The notes: a model not told the origin generated them from the sequence alone. DNA of 9,169 nt from DATESG01 sp964480275 (GCA_964480275.1 CAYZOC010000041.1:1-9169), one strand, 5' to 3'; counted from the first letter of the stretch, positions 1 through 6,827 are shown. Made by a program: numbers and translations.

Positions 1-259
1 CCCACATGGATACAAAACAAAGAGAAATGTTGCTTTTAATTAGTCATGTGACAAAGAATAAATATCGAAAATAATTGGCTGATGCTAGGAAACAACAATA
101 TATCATCATATTTTGTTAAAAATTTAAATAAGCTTATTAAATTAACTTGAAGTATAAATATATTTTTAGAAGATGAGAAACCTTATATGTTTATCATATT
201 AGATCAATATTACTTTCTCCCGGTATATCTACATTATGAAATCCCACCTTTTATTTCAT
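1..259. other. AT-rich non-coding spacer downstream of the opp operon
   Basis: No supportable gene was found on either strand. Stops are frequent in all frames. The only open stretch touching the left edge is plus-strand frame 3 (about 3-74), which ends with a TAA at 72-74. It would give about 23 residues and could be the tail of a convergent gene or chance. A 12-base palindrome (AATAAGCTTATT) lies at 127-138, but such palindromes are common in DNA this AT-rich. I see no tRNA-like, riboswitch-like or repeat-array structure. Confidence 0.6.
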
Positions 260-300
260 TGATTTAATAAGAAAAGCACTCCTTACGATAAGAAGTGCTT
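260..300 (-). terminator. Rho-independent terminator of the opp operon
   Basis: AAGCACT (274-280) pairs perfectly with AGTGCTT (294-300). After one C/A mismatch the stem continues with four more pairs (282-285 with 289-292) around a three-base loop. Read on the minus strand, the stem is followed by the T-rich run TTTCTTATTAAAT. It starts seven bases beyond the stop codon of the last gene (stop at 308-310), which is where a terminator for this leftward operon is expected. The other strand has no clear gene that would use it. Confidence 0.85.
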
Positions 301-307
301 ATATAGT

Positions 308-733
308 TTAGCCAACTTGAGACATGAGAATGATTGAAGACACAATCGCGATAATCATTAGTATCCCACCTACTATTAAGTAGGGTAGGATGTACCCACC
401 CTTTGATCGCCGTCGTTCATCCGCTTTGACTTTGTAATCATAAGCGTCTTCATAGCGACGTAATTCGCGTGGTCTAAATCTAGCCCCAATCGCAGCGAAG
501 GAGTAAGCAGCGATGTCAAACGTTCCTGCACGTGATAATAAATTCAGTGCTGCAAGGCCAAGAAGGAGAGCGGCCGGAAAGAATGAAGCGTTGCTTAACG
601 CTGTTAAGTCAAGTTTGCTAAGATCGAGATTTGGACTTGTAAAATAAACAGGCAAACCAACACCTAAGGCAATGACAAGGCTGATAATCCAAGTTAAGAT
701 TACTCGAGTTTTCGAATGATTTCGATGAGTCAT
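308..733 (-). CDS. Small three-helix membrane protein, DUF3899-like
   Basis: A 141-residue protein of unknown function that resembles the DUF3899 family of small Bacillota/Mollicutes membrane proteins. It has three predicted membrane helices: about residues 11-31, 51-68 and 113-137. Between helices two and three lies a polar, probably cytoplasmic loop rich in Arg, Lys, Glu and Tyr (about 82-111). The segment GTFDIAAYSFAAIGARFRPR (about 70-89) right after helix two is what suggests the family; I assigned it from memory of the pattern, not by a search. The ATG at 731-733 lies three bases after the oppF stop, and no strong Shine-Dalgarno is present, so translation probably depends on reinitiation after oppF. 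As the last gene before the terminator it belongs to the opp transcript and may be an accessory of the transporter, but nothing in the sequence shows this. Confidence 0.7.
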   Translation of the reverse strand: MTHRNHSKTRVILTWIISLVIALGVGLPVYFTSPNLDLSKLDLTALSNASFFPAALLLGLAALNLLSRAGTFDIAAYSFAAIGARFRPRELRRYEDAYDYKVKADERRRSKGGYILPYLIVGGILMIIAIVSSIILMSQVG

Positions 734-736
734 TAC

Positions 737-2137
737 TTATTCGGCTTTAACCTTATTAGCCTTATCAAGCTTGGTGATTTCTTTGTTGTAAGCTGCTAGT
801 TCAGCTTCATTAGCAAGAATGAAGTGATCTGGCAATATTTCATGAAGTTTTGGTTTGCTTTCAGTATAGTCATGAGCTTCGACTGGATTATAAATAATCC
901 GTTGCCGATTCTTTTCGGAAAGCGGATCAGGTTTTGGAATCGCACTAAGAAGGGACTTTGTATATGGGTGAAGCGGGTGTTTAAATAACTCTTCGCTACT
1001 TGCCATTTCAACAATTTCACCAAAATACATAACTGCAATCTTGTCACAGAAGTATTTGACGACACTGAGGTCATGGGCAATAAAGAGAATTGTTAAACCT
1101 AATTCATCCTTTAAGTCATTAAGTAAATTGATAACTTGAGCACGAATACTAACGTCAAGAGCACTAATTGGTTCATCACAGATTAATAATTCTGGATTCA
1201 TCACTAGTGAACGAGCAATCCCAATCCGTTGTCTTTGACCACCACTAAATTCGTGGGGATAACGGGAAGCATAGTCAGCAATAAGGCCAACCTTCTCTAA
1301 TACTTCAACAACTTTTTTGGAGTTTTCAGCCCGATTACGGAAGCCTTGAATAACGAGGCCTTCTTGAATAATGTCTTCAACGGTCATTCGTGGATCTAGT
1401 GAGTCACTTGGATCTTGGAAGATCATTTGCATTTTTGACATCATTCGTAATTTTCGTGCAGATCTAACTTTTTCGTTGACTTCTTTTTTGAGCTTTTCAT
1501 AGTCTAGTTTTTCTTCAGGACTTAATTCACGACCTTCATATTTTGCTAGTTCAGGTTGCCATTTTTCCATTTCGGCCTGGGCTTGCGCCTTACCATAATT
1601 GCTATCAACATGTTTTTTATCATATTTGATTTGGGCAATGATATCTTTTTGTTTGGCAACTAGTTCAGATAAATCCGCTTTGATACGATTAATTTTCACA
1701 TTGAAAGAATCTGATATTTTTGCAATGATTGCTTCATTTTCTTCTTGGAATTCACTTCTAGCTTCGGCAATTTCTGACTTCATTTGTTCTTGAAGTTCCT
1801 TAATTTGCCGCTTAGCTTTTATTGTTTTCCATTTAATTTCTTTCTCATTCCATCTAGTTCCACCATTGATGCGGAAGCCTTTGAAATAAACGCTACCACT
1901 AGTGATGTCATAAAGGCGAATGATTGAACGACCGGTTGTGGTTTTACCACAGCCTGATTCACCAACTAAGCCAAACACTTCACCTTTTTTAATATCAAAG
2001 GAAATGTCATGGACTGCTTTAGTAATAAATTTATTAGCACCAAAACCGGTTTTAAAGAATTGTTTAAGGTGTTTAACTGAAAGGATGATGTCCTTATCAA
2101 CTAGGTCTTGTCTAAATGTTACTTCGCGTTTAGCCAT
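737..2137 (-). CDS. oppF: Oligopeptide ABC transporter ATP-binding protein OppF, with a helical insert
   Basis: One of the two cytoplasmic ATPases that power the importer (466 residues). Motifs from the ATG at 2137: Walker A GESGCGKT (59-66), Q-loop MIFQDP (238-243), signature FSGGQRQR (297-304), Walker B ELLICDEP (316-323) with the catalytic Glu at 322, D-loop SALD, and H-loop His355. HPLHPYTKSLLSAIP (387-401) is the C-terminal extension of oligopeptide/dipeptide-type ATPases. All catalytic residues are present. Ordinary OppF has about 20 residues between the strand ending FKG (85-87) and the Q-loop. Here residues about 92-228 form a long Lys/Glu/Ala-rich helical, probably coiled-coil insert, which explains the large size. 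The tail lacks the cysteine motif of many OppF proteins and resembles the AmiF type. The start at 2137 is preferred over 2218 because a good Shine-Dalgarno precedes it and the first 27 codons of the longer frame lie inside oppD. It overlaps oppD by eight bases. Confidence 0.95.
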   Translation of the reverse strand: MAKREVTFRQDLVDKDIILSVKHLKQFFKTGFGANKFITKAVHDISFDIKKGEVFGLVGESGCGKTTTGRSIIRLYDITSGSVYFKGFRINGGTRWNEKEIKWKTIKAKRQIKELQEQMKSEIAEARSEFQEENEAIIAKISDSFNVKINRIKADLSELVAKQKDIIAQIKYDKKHVDSNYGKAQAQAEMEKWQPELAKYEGRELSPEEKLDYEKLKKEVNEKVRSARKLRMMSKMQMIFQDPSDSLDPRMTVEDIIQEGLVIQGFRNRAENSKKVVEVLEKVGLIADYASRYPHEFSGGQRQRIGIARSLVMNPELLICDEPISALDVSIRAQVINLLNDLKDELGLTILFIAHDLSVVKYFCDKIAVMYFGEIVEMASSEELFKHPLHPYTKSLLSAIPKPDPLSEKNRQRIIYNPVEAHDYTESKPKLHEILPDHFILANEAELAAYNKEITKLDKANKVKAE

Positions 2138-3665
2138 TGATTTCACCTTCTTTCTTAAGTGAATGTCTAATCCGTTGTGAAACGATCTTTGGCATTGTCG
2201 CCTTTGGTGCTCGCTCATCTAACAACCAAGTTGCAGCGTAGTGAGTTTCACTCACTTTAAACATTGGTGGTTCTTCCTTAAAGTCAATGGCCATTGCATA
2301 CTTACTACGAAGGGCAAAAGCATCACCTTTAGGTGGATAGATCATGTTTGGTGGAGTTCCAGGAATAGCTTCAAGACGTTCGGAGCTATCTACATCAGGA
2401 ATCGAGGATAATAGGGCCCATGTATATGGGTGACGAGGATCATAGAAGATGTCATGAGCGGTTCCAATTTCAACAATCTTACCAGCATACATAACGGCAA
2501 CACGATCAGCCATGTTGGCAACGACCCCAAGGTCATGGGTGATAAACATAACTGTTAGGTCACGTTCTTTAGTCAAACGTTGGATAAGTTCAAGAATTTG
2601 TGCTTGAATTGTCACGTCTAGGGCTGTAGTTGGTTCATCACAAATGAGGACATCTGGATCTTGCGTTAGCGCAATAGCGATAACAATCCGCTGTCTCATA
2701 CCACCACTAAATTCAAATGGATATTGTTTGTAACGGCGAGCTGGTTGCGGAATTCCAACTTCATCCATAACTTTTAAAGCCCGGCGTTTAGCTTCGGCCC
2801 GAGTAATACGTGTTTTATTAATATAGTCTTCTTTAACCGCTTTAATTTCTTCGTGAAGTTTAATTTTTTCTTCACCAACTGCAGTTTTTAAGCGCATTTT
2901 AAGAGGAGCTAGAGCGCTATCACGTTCCATTTTTAATGTATGACGATAGTTTCTAACTTCGACTTTAGCCTCTTTTTTACGAACATCAAGTTCTTTTTTG
3001 AAGGCCTTAATGTTTTCAGCAGTTTGTTCTTTAATATCTTTCATCATTGCACGACTATTAGCGCGAACATCCTTGAGGTCTTGCCGTAGACCAGCAATTC
3101 TTTGTGCTTTTTCTTGTGGCGAGATATCAAGCAGTTTAATATTTGCCCGTTCTTTTTTTAGTCTTCTTTTTGCAATGACAATGTCATCTTTTGCTTGGTC
3201 GACCGTCCGGTCTCTTAAAGCTTTTTCATTGTTGTATTTGACAAGTTTATCACTGATGAGATCTTGGTACATTTTTTTGAGATTGTCACTATTGATAATC
3301 ATCGCTTCTGTGATTTGTTTGCCAACCTTCATAATTGGATTGAGTGAGGATAGTGGATCTTGGAAAATCATTCCAATTTTCTTACCGCGAATACGGTGGA
3401 ATTCTTCTTCACTAACCTTTGTTAAATCTTCACCTTCATAGTGGATATGACCAGCATCAATGCGGCCATTACCAGGTAAAATACCCATGATAGTTTTAGC
3501 TGTGACTGATTTACCAGAACCAGATTCACCAACTATACATAAGACTTCACCTTTATAAAGTTCGAAGTTTACACCACGAACGGCTTTAACGCGGCCGTTA
3601 TCGGTGTGGAAAGATATAGCTAAATCTTCAACTTTTAATATTAATTCTTTATTTGTGTCTGACAT
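2130..3665 (-). CDS. oppD: Oligopeptide ABC transporter ATP-binding protein OppD, with a helical insert
   Basis: The second cytoplasmic ATPase of the importer (511 residues; usual OppD is about 330-360). Motifs from the ATG at 3665: Walker A GESGSGKS (46-53), Q-loop IFQDP (100-104), signature FSGGMRQR (319-326), Walker B DVLICDEP (338-345) with catalytic Glu344, D-loop TALD, and H-loop His377. HPYTWALLSSIP (412-423) and IPGTPPN are the peptide-transporter C-terminal extension. Between GKQITEAMI and TRAEAKRRAL, where relatives have under ten residues, there are about 160 (126-286) of Lys/Arg/Glu-rich helical sequence, likely coiled coil. The C-terminal motif that in many OppD/DppD proteins reads CPFxPRC reads GDAFALRS here, and a later Cys position is Thr479, so the Fe-S cluster ligands are absent. 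AmiE-type proteins share this trait. A TTG nine bases upstream (3672-3674) is not the start because it abuts the Shine-Dalgarno. The oppC stop is one base upstream. Confidence 0.96.
   Translation of the reverse strand: MSDTNKELILKVEDLAISFHTDNGRVKAVRGVNFELYKGEVLCIVGESGSGKSVTAKTIMGILPGNGRIDAGHIHYEGEDLTKVSEEEFHRIRGKKIGMIFQDPLSSLNPIMKVGKQITEAMIINSDNLKKMYQDLISDKLVKYNNEKALRDRTVDQAKDDIVIAKRRLKKERANIKLLDISPQEKAQRIAGLRQDLKDVRANSRAMMKDIKEQTAENIKAFKKELDVRKKEAKVEVRNYRHTLKMERDSALAPLKMRLKTAVGEEKIKLHEEIKAVKEDYINKTRITRAEAKRRALKVMDEVGIPQPARRYKQYPFEFSGGMRQRIVIAIALTQDPDVLICDEPTTALDVTIQAQILELIQRLTKERDLTVMFITHDLGVVANMADRVAVMYAGKIVEIGTAHDIFYDPRHPYTWALLSSIPDVDSSERLEAIPGTPPNMIYPPKGDAFALRSKYAMAIDFKEEPPMFKVSETHYAATWLLDERAPKATMPKIVSQRIRHSLKKEGEING
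2144..2150 (-). promoter_or_regulatory. Ribosome binding site that fixes the oppF start
   Basis: Minus-strand GAAGGTG, six bases upstream of the ATG at 2135-2137 and inside the last codons of oppD. It selects the 466-residue start over the 27-residue longer frame beginning at 2218. The overlap of this ATG with the oppD stop codon suggests translational coupling. Confidence 0.8.
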
Positions 3666-3666
3666 C

Positions 3667-5676
3667 TTATTCAACCCCCTTCAATGATGGATTAAAGGCA
3701 TCACGGAGACCGTTACCAAAGAGGTTAAACGAAATCATCAGTAACGAGACAATAATGGCTGCGGAAACAATTAAGTAAGAGTCAGTATGGATATATCCTT
3801 GGACTTCACTCATTGCAACACCGAAGCTTGGTAGGCCTTGAAGACCTAAGTTTAAGTAGGAGATTGATGCTTCCGTAAAGATAATGCCAGGAATCATTAG
3901 GACACCACTAGTGATAAGTGGGCCAACTGAGTTTGGCAAGATGTGGCGGAAAATAATTCTTCCGTCGTTAGCACCAAGAGTTCTTGAGGCCAACACATAT
4001 TCACGGCGTTTGTAGCGGTAGAATTGACTACGAGTACGAGCAGCAATACCAATCCACCCTGTTAGGATCATCGCCATAATAAAGACACCGAATGTATTAC
4101 CTAGTGTCAAAATCGTTAGAGTAAAGACAACGATTGAAGGAACCCCACTTAATATTTCAGTGAAACGTTCCATCACAAGGTCAATTGTGCCTCCATAGTA
4201 GCCACTTATTGCGCCCCATACCATACCAATAATGATATTGATGATGGCAACAACAATTCCAAGAATGAGTGAAGTGCTAAGTCCGGAGAAGACAACTTTA
4301 AAGAAGTCATGTCCTCTTTGATTGCTGCCAAATAAGTAATAAGGAACAGAATCAAAACCATAATAGCGGTACATCAGCATTTCAACATCAAGGGAAATAA
4401 TAATTTTCCCCAGAACATTTGTTTCAGTTTGGACAAATACGGCAGTAACTGGTGAATTATCTTTTAATACTTTAAATGAAGAAACACCTTCATCAAAGTC
4501 ATATTCAACATAACCAGTATCGATATAATCGCGTTGAAATTCGGCTTGAGAAACATTAAGCATCCGTTTACCAAATGTTTTGGCGTATTCATCGTAGCGG
4601 AACCGACCTAATTGAACTTCGACATCCATGATTGTTTTGGCACCACTAAAGCGAGTGCCAAGGAAATTACTTGTTAAATTCCATCTACGAGGATTAATTG
4701 TTTTGTCACGGAGGAATAGTTCGTTTGCTTGAGTCCAGTTGATTCCACTGTCTTCAAAAGTGGTGTCAGCTGTATTAGTTAAGTTTGCAGTTACAAACGA
4801 ATCAATATAAAGCGCTGGATATCGGCCTTCATTGACTGTATCAGCACTAGTTTTTAATACAACACGGAACCGTGTTTCAAATGAAGTTGTAATAACACCT
4901 AAGGGTCTATTACTTGATATTACATCACTAATATTATCTAAGGCGATGACACCAAAATCATCTGAAGTGTTTGCAAAATCTTTTAAGACAACAGGAGTAT
5001 AATCTCCACTAATTGTGTACTTAACATCTAAATAAATGGCATAAGTTGGAAGTGTTTCTTCGCTTAGCGATCTTTCTTCAAATGTAATTGTTGCTTGATA
5101 ATCATTTGTGGTATCAAAAGTTGCTGCGGGACTAACAAGTGCTGCATCAACATCACGTTTATCGGTTCTTAAAACAAGAACACCATTAGCGCCATAGTCA
5201 TTCGCAGTTGAATAGTATGCAGTTGTTTGTTCGATGTCACTGACAATTGCGTCATCAAAGAAGATGACTTTACCAGTTGTCGTGTCTGGAGCTGGACGAG
5301 GATTTTCAGGATCTGAAACATCTAGTAAAATATTTGAGTATTCCTTTGTTCCATTTAATCCATTAACAGCATCAAAACCTGGCCATCTTGGTGGTAAGAA
5401 CGAACCTTGTGGGAATGATTGATCAATATTTGATTGGCTGGCAATTGGCACAACAACGGCCATTAGGATCAAAATGCCAATAATAACACCAGCAGTAACA
5501 GAAGATTTATTTCTTCTAAAGCGTCTAAAAGCATCTTTAAAGAATGTGGTTGGTTTAGTTTCAAACTTTACATCATGGATTTTTTCATCCATTTGTACAA
5601 AGCGAAAATCAGCCTTTGAAACTTTGTTGGTTTCATCTTCAGGCATAATGTTGAAATCTTTTTTATCATTTTTCAT
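3667..5676 (-). CDS. oppC: Oligopeptide ABC transporter permease OppC, with a large extracytoplasmic domain
   Basis: Inner channel subunit that pairs with OppB and docks on the ATPases. With the ATG at 5676 it has 669 residues, about twice the usual 300. Residues 1-59 are cytoplasmic and include a basic stretch (FRRFRRNK) before helix 1 (about 60-79). From about 450 the sequence is an ordinary OppC: FGSNQRGHDFFKVVFSGLST corresponds to the LGTDxxGRDxxxR signature. Several membrane helices follow (about 467-490, 515-547, 587-603, 635-655), and EYVLASRTLGANDGRIIFRH (559-578) plus ILPN is the EAA loop that contacts the ATPase. It ends GNGLRDAFNP, as the family does. The extra residues, about 81-450, lie between helices 1 and 2 and so should face outside. 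They are beta-rich with many Asp, Thr and Asn and no cysteine, and I do not recognise the fold with confidence. The alternative start at 5721 would overlap oppB by 44 bases without a Shine-Dalgarno. Confidence 0.94.
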   Translation of the reverse strand: MKNDKKDFNIMPEDETNKVSKADFRFVQMDEKIHDVKFETKPTTFFKDAFRRFRRNKSSVTAGVIIGILILMAVVVPIASQSNIDQSFPQGSFLPPRWPGFDAVNGLNGTKEYSNILLDVSDPENPRPAPDTTTGKVIFFDDAIVSDIEQTTAYYSTANDYGANGVLVLRTDKRDVDAALVSPAATFDTTNDYQATITFEERSLSEETLPTYAIYLDVKYTISGDYTPVVLKDFANTSDDFGVIALDNISDVISSNRPLGVITTSFETRFRVVLKTSADTVNEGRYPALYIDSFVTANLTNTADTTFEDSGINWTQANELFLRDKTINPRRWNLTSNFLGTRFSGAKTIMDVEVQLGRFRYDEYAKTFGKRMLNVSQAEFQRDYIDTGYVEYDFDEGVSSFKVLKDNSPVTAVFVQTETNVLGKIIISLDVEMLMYRYYGFDSVPYYLFGSNQRGHDFFKVVFSGLSTSLILGIVVAIINIIIGMVWGAISGYYGGTIDLVMERFTEILSGVPSIVVFTLTILTLGNTFGVFIMAMILTGWIGIAARTRSQFYRYKRREYVLASRTLGANDGRIIFRHILPNSVGPLITSGVLMIPGIIFTEASISYLNLGLQGLPSFGVAMSEVQGYIHTDSYLIVSAAIIVSLLMISFNLFGNGLRDAFNPSLKGVE
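3675..3681 (-). promoter_or_regulatory. Ribosome binding site that fixes the oppD start
   Basis: Minus-strand AAGGGGG ends nine bases before the ATG at 3663-3665, inside the last codons of oppC. This spacing rules out the in-frame TTG at 3672-3674, which directly follows the run of G. The arrangement TAA-G-ATG between oppC and oppD suggests coupled translation. Confidence 0.8.
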
Positions 5677-5677
5677 A

Positions 5678-6703
5678 TTATTTTCTCGCCCCCATTCTAA
5701 TTCTTGGATCGACAATACCATAAGATAAGTCGACTAATAAAGTTGCAAATAACCCAATCATTGTATACACCGCCATGTCAACCATGACGACGTTATAGTC
5801 TTTTGCTTGAATTGATTCGATAAATAGACTACCAATTCCTGGAATACCATAAAGGTTTTCAAGAATCATTGAACCCGCTAGTAAACCAACGAATTCACCG
5901 ATAATCATCGGGATAATTGGCACTAAAGAGTTACGAAGCGCATGACGAACAACAGCTTGTGTTTTTGTCAAACCCTTGGTTCTAGCAAGTAGCAAGAATT
6001 CACTTGACATGATTTCCGCCAACTCAGCACGAGTGTAGCGGGCGAAACCGGCAATTGAACCAAAGCTAAGACTAGCTACAGGTAAGATGAAACCTAGTGT
6101 TCGAACACTAAGTGGTGCATTATCGGATGGCCATTGGGTTGGGACCCAACCTAGTCCATAAGCAAAAATAATTAACAAGAATGTAATCATCACGAAGCTA
6201 GGAATCGAAATAAAAATCATGACTCCTGTCGAGATAATGTGATCAGCAACTTTGTTTTTCTTTAAAGCCGCGGTAATACCGAGGATAAAACCAAGTGGCA
6301 CGGCAAAACTAACAGAAATTAAATTTAATCTTAATGAGTATGGAAGACGAGATAAAATAATTTCCATTGCTGAGGTGTTTAGACTTATTCTTGTTGATAG
6401 ACCCCAGTTCCATTCAGTAAAAATTCCTCTAATCCAGCTTGAATATTGTGTTAAAACTGGATATTGGTTGAAACGGTAAACCGTCGAACCAATTTGTAGA
6501 GTAACTTCGGCGTTGACTGTTGGATCATAAACTCTGTACATATAACCAAGGCGAACTTGGTTGATATAAAATGGCAGACGAGTTTCCGCGGTTCCAGGTG
6601 GGTGGGCAAATGGAATCAATTTCATCAAAATGAATGTCAAAGACAAAATGACGAACGTGGTGATCAACATCAATACGAGACGTTTAAGTACGTATCTCCA
6701 CAT
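5678..6703 (-). CDS. oppB: Oligopeptide ABC transporter permease OppB
   Basis: Channel subunit that forms the membrane pore with OppC (341 residues, close to the usual 305-340). It starts MWRYVLKRLVLMLITTF, the typical OppB opening, with helix 1 at about 9-30. An extracytoplasmic segment of about 90 residues follows; it contains WNWGLSTRIS, matching the family's GDLGxSxx region. Further helices lie at about 124-147, 158-183, 203-220, 260-284 and 305-330. The EAA cytoplasmic loop is FLLLARTKGLTKTQAVVRHA (236-255) followed by LRNSLVPII. LENLYGIPGIGSLFIESIQA (281-300) and YGIVDPRIR are conserved family endings. The gene is preceded by a strong Shine-Dalgarno after a 124-base spacer with a hairpin, so it opens the tightly packed oppBCDF block. 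Nothing unusual was seen in the protein. Confidence 0.97.
   Translation of the reverse strand: MWRYVLKRLVLMLITTFVILSLTFILMKLIPFAHPPGTAETRLPFYINQVRLGYMYRVYDPTVNAEVTLQIGSTVYRFNQYPVLTQYSSWIRGIFTEWNWGLSTRISLNTSAMEIILSRLPYSLRLNLISVSFAVPLGFILGITAALKKNKVADHIISTGVMIFISIPSFVMITFLLIIFAYGLGWVPTQWPSDNAPLSVRTLGFILPVASLSFGSIAGFARYTRAELAEIMSSEFLLLARTKGLTKTQAVVRHALRNSLVPIIPMIIGEFVGLLAGSMILENLYGIPGIGSLFIESIQAKDYNVVMVDMAVYTMIGLFATLLVDLSYGIVDPRIRMGARK
5685..5693 (-). promoter_or_regulatory. Ribosome binding site that fixes the oppC start
   Basis: Minus-strand GGGGGCGAG ends eight bases before the ATG at 5674-5676. It lies over the last codons of oppB, whose TAA (5678-5680) is one base from this ATG. It supports the 669-residue product over the 684-residue frame starting at 5721. 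The match to a perfect anti-Shine-Dalgarno complement is only partial. Confidence 0.6.
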
Positions 6704-6710
6704 ATATATT

Positions 6711-6718
6711 CTCCTTCT
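6711..6718 (-). promoter_or_regulatory. Ribosome binding site of oppB
   Basis: Minus-strand AGAAGGAG, seven bases before the ATG at 6701-6703, is the strongest Shine-Dalgarno in the window. It lies only 14 bases downstream of the intergenic hairpin (6733-6760), leaving the site free when the hairpin folds. Confidence 0.88.
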
Positions 6719-6732
6719 ATTTTTAATATAAA

Positions 6733-6760
6733 CATTGCCAGCTTTTTAGGGCTGGCAATG
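6733..6760 (-). terminator. Intergenic hairpin between oppA and oppB, possible leaky terminator or RNA stabiliser
   Basis: CATTGCCAGC (6733-6742) pairs perfectly over ten bases with GCTGGCAATG (6751-6760) around an eight-base loop. On the minus strand it is followed by TTTATATTAAAA, a short and interrupted T-run. That suggests partial termination, or protection of the oppA mRNA 3' end, rather than full termination. Such a hairpin after a binding-protein gene is a known way to raise the binding protein above the membrane subunits; its role here is inferred. Confidence 0.65.
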
Positions 6761-6774
6761 CTCTTTGCTTTTAT

Positions 6775-6803
6775 ATTTTATATAAATATATTATATAAAG
6801 CAA
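6775..6803 (-). promoter_or_regulatory. Weak candidate internal promoter for oppBCDF
   Basis: On the minus strand, TTGCTT (6798-6803) is separated by exactly 17 bases from TAAAAT (6775-6780, five of six matches to TATAAT). The -35 matches only three of six positions and the DNA here is very AT-rich, so chance is a serious alternative. If active, it would allow oppBCDF transcription independent of oppA, and the transcript would still include the hairpin. Confidence 0.22.
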
Positions 6804-6827
6804 CATTTTTAGTTGTTTGATTGGCGA

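Noticed and set aside
3..74. Tail of a convergent plus-strand gene at the left edge
   Set aside because: Only about 23 codons are visible, without any recognisable motif; random open frames of this length are common.
127..138. 12-base palindrome AATAAGCTTATT as an operator or attachment site
   Set aside because: There is no second copy, no neighbouring gene start that would use it, and the local AT content makes such palindromes likely by chance.
1599..2162. Two plus-strand open frames antisense to oppF (1599-1793 and 1920-2162)
   Set aside because: They are shadows of the oppF coding frame with no family resemblance and no ribosome binding site.
2138..2218. Longer oppF start at 2218
   Set aside because: The extra 27 codons lie wholly within the oppD tail, and the ATG at 2137 has a well-spaced GAAGGTG.
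2998..3441. Plus-strand open frame of 147 codons antisense to oppD
   Set aside because: It mirrors the Lys/Glu-rich helical insert, whose antisense is naturally Leu/Ser/Phe-rich and poor in stops. It has no ribosome binding site or recognisable domain, and the opposite strand encodes a clear ATPase.
5677..5721. Longer oppC start at 5721
   Set aside because: It lacks a Shine-Dalgarno, overlaps oppB by 44 bases and adds 15 residues that are simply oppB codons read in another frame; the ATG at 5676 has a ribosome binding site.
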